DNA from: Thermaerobacter subterraneus DSM 13965 | Lineage (GTDB): Bacteria > Bacillota > Sulfobacillia > Thermaerobacterales > Thermaerobacteraceae | NCBI RefSeq assembly: GCF_000183545.2 | Contig: NZ_JH976535.1 | Location: forward strand, 2,171,837 to 2,235,836 | Length of the DNA: 64,000 nucleotides | Direction: 5' to 3' | Shown here: positions 7,628-16,423 of the stretch, piece by piece | How positions within the stretch are numbered: the stretch's first letter is position 1 | Layout: every line of letters begins with the position of its first letter | Position numbers and translations under genes: made by a program | The notes under the pieces: model-generated | What the model was told of the DNA's origin: nothing | What the model saw: only the letters and a program-made list of their open reading frames with translations | Databases searched by the model: none

Positions 7628-8707
7628 GTGCCCGCCCATGCCCGCCCCTCCCCCGCGCCGCCCCCGTCCCTGGCTCCGCTGCAGGGTTGCCGGGTCGTCA
7701 ACCTGGCTGTCAACGTCCCGGGGCCGGTGGCCGCAGCCCGGCTTCAAGCCCTGGGCGCCACGGTTTACAAAATCGAACCACCGGGCGGCGATCCGCTGGC
7801 CACGGCGGCTCCCGCCTGGTACCGGTCCCTGACCGCGGGGCAGGAGGTGCGCCGCCTGGACCTGAAGTCGGCGGCAGGGCGGGATGAGCTGTACCGCCTG
7901 CTGGCGGGGGCGGATCTGCTTCTGACCGCCCAGCGCCCCTCGGCCCTGGCCCGGCTCGGGCTTTCGGCCGCCGAGCTGGGCCGGCGCTTTCGGCAGCTGG
8001 CCCACGTGGCCATCGTGGGCTACCCCGCGCCCCGGCAGGAAGAACCCGGCCACGACCTGACCTACCTGGCGGAAGCGGGACTGCTCGACCCGCCGGCTCT
8101 ACCCCGCACCCTGCTGGCCGACCTGGCCGGGGCCGAACGGGCGGTGGCCGCCGCCCTGGCCCTCCTGCTGGCGCGGGAGCGGGGCCTCCCCCTCCACCCG
8201 GTCGAGGTCAGCCTGGCCGAGGCGGCTTTCGCCCTGGCCGAGCCCCTGCGGCACGGGCTGACGGCACCCGGTGGCTTGCTGGGGGGCGCCTTCCCCTTCT
8301 ACCGGTGCTACGCTGCCCGGGAAGGCTGGGTGGCCGTGGCGGCCCTGGAGCCCCACTTCGCCCGGCGGCTGCTGGCCGATCTGCTGGAAGACGGCGAGCT
8401 GCTGGAAGACACCGGCCAGGGCACCGGCGGCGCCCCTCGACCGAAGGAGAGCGCGGCCGCGCCAGGGGACCGGCAAAGCACCCAGGACACCCCCCTTCCC
8501 GCCCCCGGCGCCCTGAGCGGGCTGCTCGAGGCGACCTCAAGGGGGGCGGGCCTGTCGGCGGTCCTGCCCATGGGGGTGGAGGCTCGCCTGGCCACCGCCT
8601 TCCGCCGCCGCACGGCGGAGGAGTGGGAGGCCTGGGCACGCTGCCGGGACCTGCCCATCGTCGCCGTGCGGGCAGCGGTGAGGCCGGAGGCACCCTCAGG
8701 GAGGTGA
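7628..8707 (+). CDS. CoA-transferase family III (CaiB/BaiF) protein
   Basis: About 359 residues. The N-terminal half shows the class III fold: L-Q-G-x-R-V-V-N-L near the start, then A-A-A-R-L-Q-A-L-G-A-T-V-Y-K-I-E-P-P-G-G-D-P and L-D-L-K-S. These enzymes move CoA between acyl groups through an aspartyl thioester. The usual catalytic Asp in a D-x-x-x-G context is not obvious, and an alpha-methylacyl-CoA racemase-like role is possible. A Gly/Ala/Pro-rich insert lies near residues 265-295. Of several starts I prefer GTG 7628, with GGGGTGA just upstream. It is the first gene of the acyl-CoA operon. Confidence 0.65.
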   Translation: MPAHARPSPAPPPSLAPLQGCRVVNLAVNVPGPVAAARLQALGATVYKIEPPGGDPLATAAPAWYRSLTAGQEVRRLDLKSAAGRDELYRLLAGADLLLTAQRPSALARLGLSAAELGRRFRQLAHVAIVGYPAPRQEEPGHDLTYLAEAGLLDPPALPRTLLADLAGAERAVAAALALLLARERGLPLHPVEVSLAEAAFALAEPLRHGLTAPGGLLGGAFPFYRCYAAREGWVAVAALEPHFARRLLADLLEDGELLEDTGQGTGGAPRPKESAAAPGDRQSTQDTPLPAPGALSGLLEATSRGAGLSAVLPMGVEARLATAFRRRTAEEWEAWARCRDLPIVAVRAAVRPEAPSGR

Positions 8708-8858
8708 TGCCGGAAAGCGGATGGCGCTGCAGACGCAAGGCGTTGACGGATCGGGCGCGATGAGGCGGCAGCCGGCGCTGCCACGGTTCCCGGCAATCGT
8801 CAGCCGCCGTCCCGGCACTGGGGGCCGGGGCCGGCCACCCGCGAGAGGAGGATGGCCC

Positions 8859-10526
8859 GTGCAGGGACTGATGATGGACTTCCCCCTTACTCTCCTGACC
8901 ATCTTTCGGCGGGCCGAGGCCCTGTTCGGTGCCCGCGAGATCGTCACCCGCCTGCCGGACAAGAGCTTCCACCGCTACACCTACCGGGAGTTCACCGAGC
9001 GGGCGCGGCGCCTGGCCGTGGCGCTTCAGGAGCTGGGCGTCGGCCGCGGGGACCGGGTCGCCACGCTGATGTGGAACCAGTACCAGCACCTGGAGGCCTA
9101 TTTCGGCATTCCCGCCGCCGGGGCGGTGCTGCACACCCTGAACCTGCGCCTGCACCCCTCGGAGCTGGCCTATATCGTTCAGCACGCCGGCGACAAGGTG
9201 CTGATCGTGGACCGGACCCTGCTGCCCCTCTACCAGCAGTTCCGCGACCACGTGCAGCTGGAGCACGTGATCGTGGTGGGCGCCGCGCCGGCGGGCGCCG
9301 GTCCGGGCGCGGGGGGTTCCGGCGCGGGCGAGGCGGCCGGCGCCGGCGGGTTCCTCGATTACGAGCAGCTGCTGGCCGCCGCCGACCCCTCCCGGTACCG
9401 GGAACCGGACCTGGATGAACGGGAAGCCGCCGCCATGTGCTACACCTCCGGCACCACCGGGCGTCCCAAGGGCGTGGTCTACTCCCACCGGGCCCTGGTC
9501 CTGCACTCCCTGGGCACGGCCCTGCCCGACTGCGTGGGCATGGGCGAGGCCGACTGCTGCCTGCCCGTGGTTCCCATGTTTCACGCCAACGCCTGGGGCA
9601 TGCCCTTCACGGCCACCATGGTGGGGGCCAAGCAAGTCTTCCCCGGGCCCCACCTGGACGCCGTCAGCCTGCTGGAAGACTTCTCCCAGGAGCGGGTGAC
9701 GCTGACCGCCGGCGTCCCCACCATCTGGCTGGGCATCCTGCAGGAGCTCGACAAGAACCCGGGCCGGTGGGATCTCTCCAGCCTGCGGGCCATGCTGGTG
9801 GGCGGTTCGGCAGCGCCCCGCGGCATGATCCAGGCGTTCCAGGAGCGGCACGGCCTGCGGGTGATCCACGGCTGGGGCATGACCGAAACCTCCCCCGTGG
9901 GCACCCTCTCCCACCTGCCCCCGGACCTGGCGGAGGCTCCCGCCGGCGTCCAGTACGACCTGCGGGCCAAGCAGGGCCGGCCGGTTCCCCTGGTGGAGGT
10001 CCGCATCCGCAACGACCAGGGCGTGGCGCCGTGGGACGGCGAAACCATGGGCGAGCTGGAGATCCGGGGCGCCTGGGTCGCCGCCTCCTATTACAACGCT
10101 CCCGAGGCTGCCGACCGCTGGACCGCCGACGGCTGGCTGCGCACCGGCGACATCGCCACCATCGACCCGCGGGGCTTCGTGGAGATCAAGGACCGGGAGA
10201 AGGACCTGGTCAAGTCCGGCGGCGAGTGGATCAGCTCCGTGGCCCTGGAGAACGAGCTGATGGCCCACCCCGCCGTGGCCGAGGCGGCGGTCATCGCCGT
10301 ACCCCATCCCCGGTGGCAGGAGAGGCCCCTGGCGGTGGTGGTCCTCAAAGAGGGCCACACGGTCACCCGGGAGGAACTCCTGGACTGGCTCCGGCCCAAG
10401 TTCGCCAAGTGGTGGCTGCCCGACGACGTGGTCTTCGTGCCGGAGATTCCTCGCACATCCACCGGCAAGTTCCTCAAGGCCGCCCTGCGGGAGCGCTTCC
10501 GTGACCACCTGGCGGCGGGCGGCTGA
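8859..10526 (+). CDS. Acyl-CoA synthetase (medium/long-chain fatty acid-CoA ligase)
   Basis: A 555-residue ANL-superfamily enzyme that forms acyl-AMP and then acyl-CoA. The AMP-binding loop YTSGTTGRPKGVV is near 195, a GWGMTETSP signature near 345, the GWLRTGD hinge near 425, and the catalytic lysine in STGKFLK near 535. A Gly/Ala-rich insert lies at about 145-165. The GTG at 8859 follows GAGGAGG by 7 bases. Two in-frame ATGs come shortly after. Length and motif order are normal for FadD/AlkK-like ligases. It belongs to the plus-strand operon with a CoA-transferase, a second ligase, a thiolase and an SDR. Confidence 0.85.
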   Translation: MQGLMMDFPLTLLTIFRRAEALFGAREIVTRLPDKSFHRYTYREFTERARRLAVALQELGVGRGDRVATLMWNQYQHLEAYFGIPAAGAVLHTLNLRLHPSELAYIVQHAGDKVLIVDRTLLPLYQQFRDHVQLEHVIVVGAAPAGAGPGAGGSGAGEAAGAGGFLDYEQLLAAADPSRYREPDLDEREAAAMCYTSGTTGRPKGVVYSHRALVLHSLGTALPDCVGMGEADCCLPVVPMFHANAWGMPFTATMVGAKQVFPGPHLDAVSLLEDFSQERVTLTAGVPTIWLGILQELDKNPGRWDLSSLRAMLVGGSAAPRGMIQAFQERHGLRVIHGWGMTETSPVGTLSHLPPDLAEAPAGVQYDLRAKQGRPVPLVEVRIRNDQGVAPWDGETMGELEIRGAWVAASYYNAPEAADRWTADGWLRTGDIATIDPRGFVEIKDREKDLVKSGGEWISSVALENELMAHPAVAEAAVIAVPHPRWQERPLAVVVLKEGHTVTREELLDWLRPKFAKWWLPDDVVFVPEIPRTSTGKFLKAALRERFRDHLAAGG

Positions 10527-10600
10527 GCCGCCCGCCGCCCGCTCGACTGCCGGCCAGCTCCTGCCACCTCTGGAGCCACCTCTGGAAAGGAGGCCGTCCC

Positions 10601-12304
10601 ATGCCCCCCGCACCGGACGATCCGGCCCTGCGCCTGGCCCTCCGCAACACCATCGGCGACGCCCTGCGCCGGTCCGCCCGCAAGCACCGCGACCGCATCG
10701 CCCTCCACTTCGGCGACCGCCGGTGGACCTATGCCGGGCTGGATGCCGCCGTCACCCGCCTCGCCCGGGCCCTGCTGGCCATGGGCCTGGAGCCGGGCGA
10801 CCGGGTGGCCGCCCTGGGCCGCAACTCGGACACCTACGTCCTGCTCTTTCTCGCTTGCGCTCGGGCCGGGTTCATCCATGTGCCGGTCAACTTCATGCTG
10901 ACGGGCCGGGAGCTTCTTTACATCCTGAACCAGTCGGGCAGCCGGGCGGTGTTCTACGACGCCCAGCTGGAGCCGGCGGTGGCCGCGGTGCGCGACCAGG
11001 CCGCCGCCACCCTCTTCGCCACCATGGAGTCGCTGCTGGAGACCGTGCTGGCCGCCGGACCGGGCGAGGAGGGATCTGGGGCCGCGCCCGGTGCAGGCTC
11101 GCCCGCTCCCGCCAGCGGCTCCCCCGCTTCGGCCGGCGGGGCTCCGGATGCCGCTGCCGGTGGCGCACCCGACGCTGGTGGTGACGCCGGTGATGACGCC
11201 GGTGGTGACGCCGCCGGTGACGCCGCCTTCGCGGCCGTGGACGAGGACCAGGTGGTCCAGCTCCTGTACACCTCGGGCACCACCGCCGCCCCCAAGGGGG
11301 CCATGATGACCCACCGGGCCCTCCTGGCGGAGTACCTGAGCTGCATCGTGGAACTGGACATCCAGCACCACGACCGTTGCCTGCACGCCCTGCCCCTCTA
11401 CCATTCCGCCCAGATGCACGTCTTCCTGATGCCGCAGCTCCTGGTGGGGGCCACGGGCTGGATCCTCCCGGCGCCGGTGCCGGAGGTGTGCCTGCCCCTG
11501 ATCGCCCGCCAGCGGATCAACTCGATGTTCGCCCCGCCCACGGTGTGGATCAACTTTCTCCGGCATCCCGAGTTCGACCGGCATGACCTGTCGAGCCTGA
11601 AGAAGGTGTATTACGGCGCCTCCATCATGCCGGTACCGGTGCTGCAGGAGCTGCGGCAGCGGCTGCCGGGGGTGGCGGTCTACAACTGCTATGGCCAGAG
11701 CGAGATCGCCCCCCTGGCCACGGTGCTCCGCCCCGAGGAGCACGACGCCCGCCCCGCCTCGGCCGGGCGCCCCGTGCTCCACGTGGAGACCCGGGTGGTC
11801 GACCCGGACATGCGGGACGTGCCGCCGGGCCAGCTGGGGGAGATCGTCCACCGGTCGCCCCAGCTGCTGGTGGGTTACTGGGAGAAGCCCGAGGAGACGG
11901 CGGAGGCGTTCCAGGGCGGGTGGTTCCACTCGGGCGACCTGGGCTACATGGACGAAGAAGGGTACCTGTACGTGGTCGACCGGATCAAGGACGTGATCAA
12001 CACGGGCGGCGTGCTGGTCGCCAGCCGGGAGGTGGAGGAGGTCCTCTACACCCATCCCGCCGTCTCGGAGGTGGCCGTGATCGCCCTGCCCGACCCCAGG
12101 TGGATCGAGGCGGTGACGGCGGTGGTGGTGTTGAAGCGGGGCGCCACCGCCACGGCGGACGACCTGATCGCCCACGCCCGCCAGCACCTGGCGCCCTTCA
12201 AGGTCCCCAAACGGGTCATCTTCGTGGACGACCTGCCCCGCAACGCCTCGGGCAAGATCCTGAAGCGCGAGTTGCGCGCCCGGTTTGCCGAGGGGACCGG
12301 CTGA
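10601..12304 (+). CDS. Acyl-CoA synthetase with Ala/Gly/Asp-rich insert
   Basis: A 567-residue ANL ligase. The P-loop YTSGTTAAPKGAM is near 223, NCYGQSEIAP near 365, SGDLGYMDEEGY near 445 and the catalytic lysine in NASGKILKREL near 555. The ATG at 10601 follows AAAGGAGG. Residues about 152-210 are a low-complexity block of Ala, Gly, Ser, Pro and Asp. It is encoded partly by a tandem GGTGACGCC-type repeat at 11170-11230 and lies just before the P-loop, where homologues have a short linker. Its partner ligase upstream is only distantly similar, so the two probably take different acids. Confidence 0.85.
   Translation: MPPAPDDPALRLALRNTIGDALRRSARKHRDRIALHFGDRRWTYAGLDAAVTRLARALLAMGLEPGDRVAALGRNSDTYVLLFLACARAGFIHVPVNFMLTGRELLYILNQSGSRAVFYDAQLEPAVAAVRDQAAATLFATMESLLETVLAAGPGEEGSGAAPGAGSPAPASGSPASAGGAPDAAAGGAPDAGGDAGDDAGGDAAGDAAFAAVDEDQVVQLLYTSGTTAAPKGAMMTHRALLAEYLSCIVELDIQHHDRCLHALPLYHSAQMHVFLMPQLLVGATGWILPAPVPEVCLPLIARQRINSMFAPPTVWINFLRHPEFDRHDLSSLKKVYYGASIMPVPVLQELRQRLPGVAVYNCYGQSEIAPLATVLRPEEHDARPASAGRPVLHVETRVVDPDMRDVPPGQLGEIVHRSPQLLVGYWEKPEETAEAFQGGWFHSGDLGYMDEEGYLYVVDRIKDVINTGGVLVASREVEEVLYTHPAVSEVAVIALPDPRWIEAVTAVVVLKRGATATADDLIAHARQHLAPFKVPKRVIFVDDLPRNASGKILKRELRARFAEGTG
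11170..11230 (+). repeat. Degenerate GGTGACGCC tandem repeats inside ligase gene
   Basis: Repeats of a GGTGACGCC-like 9-mer and its 12- to 15-base variants encode GGDAGDDAGGDAAGDA. They are in frame and cause the low-complexity insert of the acyl-CoA synthetase. Replication slippage is the likely origin. Confidence 0.6.
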
Positions 12305-12493
12305 GCGGGTGCCGGGCCCGCCCGCGCAGTGGCCCGTGACAGGGAGCCGTAGCCGGCGTAGCCGGGCTCGCCGGAATCCCCGGGCGGGGCGGTTCCGGCA
12401 GGGGCGGCGACCGGCGGCGCCGAAGGGTCCATCAGCCGACCCGGCCGCGGGTTCGTCCCCATCCCGGCCGGGATCCGGGAAGGAGGGTTGGCC

Positions 12494-13654
12494 ATGGGCG
12501 AACCCGTGCTTGTGGAGGGCGTTCGCACACCCTTTGGCCGGCGGGACGGGGTCCACCGCGCCACGCGCCCGGACCAGCTGCTCGCCCTGGCCCTGCAGGG
12601 TTTGATCGAGCGAACCGGGCTGGACCCGGCGGCCGTCGATGACGTGGTCACCGGCTGCGTCACCCAGGCCGGCGAGCAGGGAGCCAACATCGGCCGCTTG
12701 GGCGTGCTGCTGGCCGGATTCCCCGTCCGGGTGCCGGCGGTAAGCCTCAACCGGATGTGCGGGTCGAGCCAGCAGGCCATCCACTTCGCGGCCCAGGCCG
12801 TGGCCGCCGGCGACGCCCGCTACGTGATCGCCGCCGGTGTGGAGAGCATGACCCGGGTGCCCATGTTCAGCGACATCCGGGGCGGCTTCGAAACGTTGAA
12901 CCCCGCCTTGCGGGAGCGGTACGAGCTGATCCACCAGGGCGAGAGCGCCGAGCGCATCGCCGAGCGCTGGCGGATCAGCCGCCAGGAAGCCGACGCCTAC
13001 TCGGCCGAGAGCCACCGGCGGGCCAGCGCCGCCGCCCGCGAGGGCAAGAACCGGGAGATCGTGCCCGTCGAGGGACTGGACCCTGACGGGCAGCCCGTCA
13101 CCGTGACCCGGGACGAGGGCATCCGCGACCGGATCGACCCCGAGCGCATGGCGGCCCTACCCACGGTGTTTCGCCCCCAGGGGAACGGCATCGTGACCGC
13201 AGGCAACAGCAGCCAGATCTCCGACGGCGCTTCCGCGGTGCTGGTGGCCGACCGGGAGGCGGCCCTGGCCGACGGGCTGCGGCCGAAGGCCCGCTTCCGC
13301 GCCCGGGTGGTGGTGGGTGACGATCCCACCATGCAGCTGACCGCCGTGATCCCGGCCACCCGGCTGGCGCTGGAACGGGCGGGCTTGAGCCTGCGGGACA
13401 TCGACTGGATCGAGATCAACGAGGCCTTTGCCACCGTGGTCCTGGCCTGGGCGCGGGAGCTGGACCCCGACATGTACAAGGTCAACCCGTGGGGCGGAGC
13501 CATCGCCCACGGCCACCCGCTGGGGGCCACGGGCGCCGGCCTGATGGCCAAGATGCTGGCCGGGCTGGAGGCCACGGGCGGCCAGTTCGGCCTGCAGGTG
13601 ATGTGCATCGGCCACGGCATGGCCACCTGCACCATCATCGAGCGGCTGGAGTAG
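12494..13654 (+). CDS. Thiolase (acetyl-CoA C-acyltransferase)
   Basis: A 386-residue thiolase. The nucleophile Cys89 is in NRMCGSSQQ, the NEAF motif near residue 310, the catalytic histidine in GHPLG near 339 and the second cysteine in CIGHG near 371. It cleaves 3-ketoacyl-CoA or condenses acyl-CoAs. The ATG at 12494 has a GGAAGGAGGG site. A TTG six bases earlier is less likely. The SDR starts 14 bases after its stop. With two ligases and an SDR dehydrogenase next door, a degradative beta-oxidation role is more likely than biosynthesis. Confidence 0.88.
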   Translation: MGEPVLVEGVRTPFGRRDGVHRATRPDQLLALALQGLIERTGLDPAAVDDVVTGCVTQAGEQGANIGRLGVLLAGFPVRVPAVSLNRMCGSSQQAIHFAAQAVAAGDARYVIAAGVESMTRVPMFSDIRGGFETLNPALRERYELIHQGESAERIAERWRISRQEADAYSAESHRRASAAAREGKNREIVPVEGLDPDGQPVTVTRDEGIRDRIDPERMAALPTVFRPQGNGIVTAGNSSQISDGASAVLVADREAALADGLRPKARFRARVVVGDDPTMQLTAVIPATRLALERAGLSLRDIDWIEINEAFATVVLAWARELDPDMYKVNPWGGAIAHGHPLGATGAGLMAKMLAGLEATGGQFGLQVMCIGHGMATCTIIERLE

Positions 13655-13668
13655 GAGGAGGCGCATCC

Positions 13669-14436
13669 ATGGAGGTCAAGGGCGCAACCTTTCTGGTGAC
13701 CGGCGGCGGCTCGGGCCTGGGCGCCGCCACGGCCGAGCTCCTGCTTGAGGCGGGAGGCCAGGTGGTCGTCGCCGACGTCAACCGCCAGGCCGGCGAGGCG
13801 GTGGCCGCAAGGCTGGGCGAGCGGGCCCGGTTCGTCCCCACGGACGTGACCGACCCGGAGAGCGTGCAGCAGGCGGTCCAGGCGGCGGTGGATGCCTTCG
13901 GCGGGCTGCACGGCGCCGTCAACTGCGCGGGGATCGCCATCGCCGAGAAGGTCCTGGGCCGGGAAGGCCCCCACGACCTGGACCGGTTCCGGCGCGTGAT
14001 CGAGGTCAACCTGGTGGGCACTTTCAACGTGATCCGGCTGGCGGCGGCGGTGATGGCCCAGCAGGAGCCCAACGCCGAGGGCGAGCGGGGCGTGATCGTC
14101 AACACCGCTTCGGTGGCGGCCTTCGACGGCCAGATCGGCCAGCCGGCCTATTCGGCCTCCAAAGGCGGCGTGGCGGCCATGACCCTGCCCGTGGCGCGGG
14201 AGCTGGCCCGGTACGGGATCCGGGTGGTGGCCATCGCCCCGGGCATCTTCGACACACCCATGATGGCGGGGCTGCCCGAACCCGCCCGCAAGTCCCTGGA
14301 GCAACAGGTTCCCTTCCCCTCCCGCCTGGGCCGGCCGCGGGAGTACGCCATGCTGGTGCGGCACATCGTGGAGAATCCGATGCTGAACGGCGAGGTCATC
14401 CGGCTGGACGGCGCCCTGCGGATGGGGCCGCGCTGA
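13669..14436 (+). CDS. Short-chain dehydrogenase (type II 3-hydroxyacyl-CoA dehydrogenase-like)
   Basis: A 255-residue classical SDR. The NAD-binding TGGGSGLG motif is near residues 12-19, followed by an acidic D-V-N after strand 2 (NAD preference). NCAG lies near 85, Ser in NTASVAAF, and the catalytic pair is Tyr161-x3-Lys165 (YSASK). The sequence closely follows the HSD17B10 / type II 3-hydroxyacyl-CoA dehydrogenase group, including [12 protein letters not shown] and [10 protein letters not shown]. The ATG at 13669 follows AGGAGGAG. It is the last gene of the acyl-CoA operon and supplies the 3-ketoacyl-CoA for the thiolase. Confidence 0.85.
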   Translation: MEVKGATFLVTGGGSGLGAATAELLLEAGGQVVVADVNRQAGEAVAARLGERARFVPTDVTDPESVQQAVQAAVDAFGGLHGAVNCAGIAIAEKVLGREGPHDLDRFRRVIEVNLVGTFNVIRLAAAVMAQQEPNAEGERGVIVNTASVAAFDGQIGQPAYSASKGGVAAMTLPVARELARYGIRVVAIAPGIFDTPMMAGLPEPARKSLEQQVPFPSRLGRPREYAMLVRHIVENPMLNGEVIRLDGALRMGPR

Positions 14437-14471
14437 GGCGCGGTTACGGGGCCTGGAACCATGGTCCGGCG

Positions 14472-14549
14472 CCGTGGCCGGGAGCCGTGGCCCGGAACCG
14501 CGACCCGGGGCCGTGGCCGGGAGCCGTGGCCCGGAACCGCGACCCGGGG
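14472..14549 (+). repeat. 39-bp tandem repeat, two perfect copies
   Basis: Units at 14472-14510 and 14511-14549 are identical, with a degenerate third copy to about 14603. Each is built from related CCGTGGCCGGGAGCC-type words. The block lies between convergent genes and I see no coding role. Confidence 0.7.
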
Positions 14550-14617
14550 CCGTGGCCGGGAACCGCGGCCCGGGACCGTGAATCGAAGCCGTGGCCGGGA
14601 GCCAAGACCGAAAGGCA

Positions 14618-14651
14618 CGACCCCCGCTCCGCCCTCGGGCGGCGGGGGTCG
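14618..14651. terminator. Hairpin between convergent genes
   Basis: Arms CGACCCCCGC and GCGGGGGTCG (10 bp, perfect) enclose a second small stem. It lies between the SDR operon end and the minus-strand ribbon-helix-helix gene. No clear T-run follows on either strand. Confidence 0.45.
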
Positions 14652-14670
14652 CGCGTTCACGGCCCTGCCC

Positions 14671-14955
14671 TCATTCACCTGTTTTCCCTGGCGCCGGCGG
14701 GTCCACCCCGCCAGCGCCGCCCGTGGGTGCATCGCCTGCAGGGTCCGGAGGCACCTCGGGCTGCCCGCCGCCCCGGCGGGCAGCCCGCCGGCCCGGTGCG
14801 GGCAACCGGCCCGCCTTCCGCAACGCCTCGCGCAGAAGATACTCGATCTGGCCGTTCACACTGCGCCACTCGTCCGCGGCCCAGCGCTGGATCGCGTCGT
14901 AGATCTCCGGGTCGATGCGCAGGAGGAAGCGTTTCTTTTCGGGCAAGTTCGTCAC
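14671..14955 (-). CDS. Ribbon-helix-helix (Arc-like) small protein
   Basis: A 94-residue protein whose first 45 residues fit an Arc/CopG ribbon-helix-helix: strand [12 protein letters not shown], then helices around [22 protein letters not shown]. The rest is a Pro/Gly-rich tail. It could bind DNA as a dimer. The GTG at 14955 has only a weak GGGAA upstream. It lies 111 bases downstream of an SPFH gene on the same strand. I recall this pairing from other Firmicutes, where the small protein's function is unknown. Confidence 0.7.
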   Translation of the reverse strand: MTNLPEKKRFLLRIDPEIYDAIQRWAADEWRSVNGQIEYLLREALRKAGRLPAPGRRAARRGGGQPEVPPDPAGDAPTGGAGGVDPPAPGKTGE

Positions 14956-15066
14956 TTCCCATTGCCGATCCGGCGGGAGCGCCCCGGCCGGCGCCCCGGG
15001 AAGGCACCGGAGGCCGGCCGGGTTCCTCCGGATCGCGGGCCTGGGGCCGCACCCTGGGGCTGCCCA

Positions 15067-15963
15067 TCAGTAAATGGTTCCGGCGTTCATCACCGGTTGG
15101 ACGGCCCGCTCGCCGACGATGGCCACCATCAGGTTGTTCACCATGGCCGCCCGGCGCTCGTCGTCCAGGTCGACCAGCCCGCTCCGCTGCAGTTCCCGCA
15201 GCGCCATCTCCACCATGCCCACGGCGCCCTCCACGATCTTGGCCCGCGCCGCCACCACGGCCTCGGCTTGCTGGCGCTGCAGCATGGCGTGGGCGATCTC
15301 GGGCGAGTAGGCCAGGTGGGTCAGGCGGGCATCCAGCACCTCCACGCCGGCCACCGCCAGGCGCTCCTGCAACTCCTGGGCCAGCGCCTGGGAGACCCGG
15401 TCGGTGTTCTCCCGGAGGGAGGGGGTGCTCTCGTCTTCGAAGTGGTCGTAGGGGTACTGGCTGGCGATGTGGCGCAGGGCCGTCTCGCTCTGGATCTTGA
15501 CGAACTCCTCGTACTGGTCGACCTCGAACAGGGCGCGGGCGGCGTCGATCACCCGCCAGACCACCACCGCGGCGATCTGGATGGGGTTCCCGCGCAGGTC
15601 GTTGACCTTGAGCTTCTCGCTCTCGAAGTTTCGCACCCGCAGCGACACGGCCGGCTTGGAGGTCAGGGGCACCGTCCACCACCAGCCCGCTTCCCGTAAG
15701 GTGCCCAGGTACCGGCCCAGGAAGATCACCGAGCGGGAGTAGTTGGGCTGCACGATGACCAGTCCCGTGGCCACCACCGTCCCGGCCGCCAGGAGGACGA
15801 AGCTCACCACCAGATCCACTCCGCCGTGCCCCAGCAGCGGCGGCCCCCCTTCGTCAAGAGCCGTAGCCCCGCGGACGAACAGGTACACTGCCAGGGCCTC
15901 CAGCGCGAGCGCCAGCAGCACGCCCACAATGCCCGGAAGGGCGCGGGCCCGCAGTTCCTTCAT
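15067..15963 (-). CDS. SPFH/band 7 (stomatin/flotillin-like) membrane protein
   Basis: A 298-residue protein with two N-terminal membrane segments (about 9-30 and 50-72), then an SPFH domain: V-Q-P-N-Y-S-x-S-V-I-F-L-G-R-Y-x-G-T, an S-L-R-V-R-N-F-E-S strand, and a coiled region rich in Ala/Glu near 215-260. Such proteins scaffold membrane microdomains or proteases. The ATG at 15963 is preferred over 15972 because AGAGG lies 8 bases upstream. A dyad sequence is just upstream (15997-16020). It probably forms an operon with the ribbon-helix-helix gene. Confidence 0.8.
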   Translation of the reverse strand: MKELRARALPGIVGVLLALALEALAVYLFVRGATALDEGGPPLLGHGGVDLVVSFVLLAAGTVVATGLVIVQPNYSRSVIFLGRYLGTLREAGWWWTVPLTSKPAVSLRVRNFESEKLKVNDLRGNPIQIAAVVVWRVIDAARALFEVDQYEEFVKIQSETALRHIASQYPYDHFEDESTPSLRENTDRVSQALAQELQERLAVAGVEVLDARLTHLAYSPEIAHAMLQRQQAEAVVAARAKIVEGAVGMVEMALRELQRSGLVDLDDERRAAMVNNLMVAIVGERAVQPVMNAGTIY

Positions 15964-15996
15964 CCCCTGCATCCTCTGGTCCCCCCCAAGGGACTA

Positions 15997-16020
15997 TATC
16001 GTTATGATATCACTTCGATA
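15997..16020. promoter_or_regulatory. PadR-like dyad operator upstream of the SPFH gene
   Basis: A 24-bp dyad: outer arms TATCG and CGATA around a perfect TGATATCA centre, with 3-base spacers that do not pair. It lies 34 bases upstream of the SPFH start in a locally AT-rich patch. PadR-family sites often have this TATCG/CGATA form, but no PadR gene is in the window. Confidence 0.5.
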
Positions 16021-16138
16021 CTAATGCGGACTTCCCTTCCGGTCAGTCAAAACCAATCGACCAGGCAGCAGGCGACCCGATCGACGCGCTGTACTTGTGC
16101 CACCAGACGAAGCGGCCGTGATTCCAAGAGGCCTGGGC

Positions 16139-16167
16139 CACCACGTGGCGGCAGCGCCCACGTGGTG
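16139..16167. repeat. Inverted repeat CACCACGTGG / CCACGTGGTG
   Basis: Perfect 10-bp arms with a 9-base spacer lie next to the tRNA terminator hairpin, between the tRNA and the SPFH promoter. Function is unknown. It could be a second stop signal. Confidence 0.5.
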
Positions 16168-16170
16168 AAA

Positions 16171-16205
16171 AAGGCCCGCGCCGGGCATTCCGCGGCGCGG
16201 GCCTT
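16171..16205 (-). terminator. Rho-independent terminator of tRNA-Leu
   Basis: Perfect 12-bp arms AAGGCCCGCGCC and GGCGCGGGCCTT with an 11-base loop. On the minus strand the stem runs into TTTTT, about 95 bases beyond the tRNA 3' end. Confidence 0.8.
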
Positions 16206-16219
16206 GATCGAAACACAAC

Positions 16220-16265
16220 GAAGCTGTCTAAAAACGGAAGCTGTCTAAAAACGGCGAAGCTGTCT
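16220..16265. repeat. 17-bp tandem repeat plus partial copy
   Basis: GAAGCTGTCTAAAAACG occurs at 16220-16236 and 16237-16253, and GAAGCTGTCT again at 16256-16265. It lies between the tRNA-Leu gene and its terminator, so it would be in the precursor tail. It is AT-richer than its surroundings. Confidence 0.6.
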
Positions 16266-16298
16266 CCGGCACATCACGGTCGTCGTAGTGCCCTTCGG

Positions 16299-16382
16299 TG
16301 CCGGGGGCGGGATTCGAACCCGCACGGGCTCGCGCCCAACGGATTTTGAGTCCGCCTCGTCTACCGGTTCCGACACCCCGGC
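16299..16382 (-). tRNA. tRNA-Leu (anticodon CAA)
   Basis: An 84-nt class II tRNA. The acceptor pairs GCCGGGG with CCCCGGC and the discriminator is A. The anticodon loop CTCAAAA gives anticodon CAA at 16348-16346 (reads UUG). There is a long variable arm, and the T-loop GGTTCGAATCC is intact. The 3' CCA is not encoded, since the next bases are CCG. A promoter and a terminator flank it. Confidence 0.93.
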
Positions 16383-16394
16383 TCACGTATCAGC

Positions 16395-16423
16395 ATGGTA
16401 GCACAGCGCCGGGATGCCCTCAA
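16395..16423 (-). promoter_or_regulatory. Sigma-A promoter of tRNA-Leu
   Basis: Read on the minus strand: TTGAGG, 17 bases, TACCAT. The -10 box ends 12 bases before the tRNA 5' end. The -35 box overlaps the stop codon of the upstream ThyX-like gene, so the tRNA has its own promoter. Confidence 0.65.

Noticed and set aside
8208-13015. Two long minus-strand open frames (about 800 and 970 codons)
   Set aside because: They are antisense to acyl-CoA synthetases and thiolase, all with intact motifs.
14461-15699. Long plus-strand frame over the tandem repeats and SPFH gene
   Set aside because: Its first part is repeat-encoded and the rest is antisense to the SPFH and ribbon-helix-helix genes.
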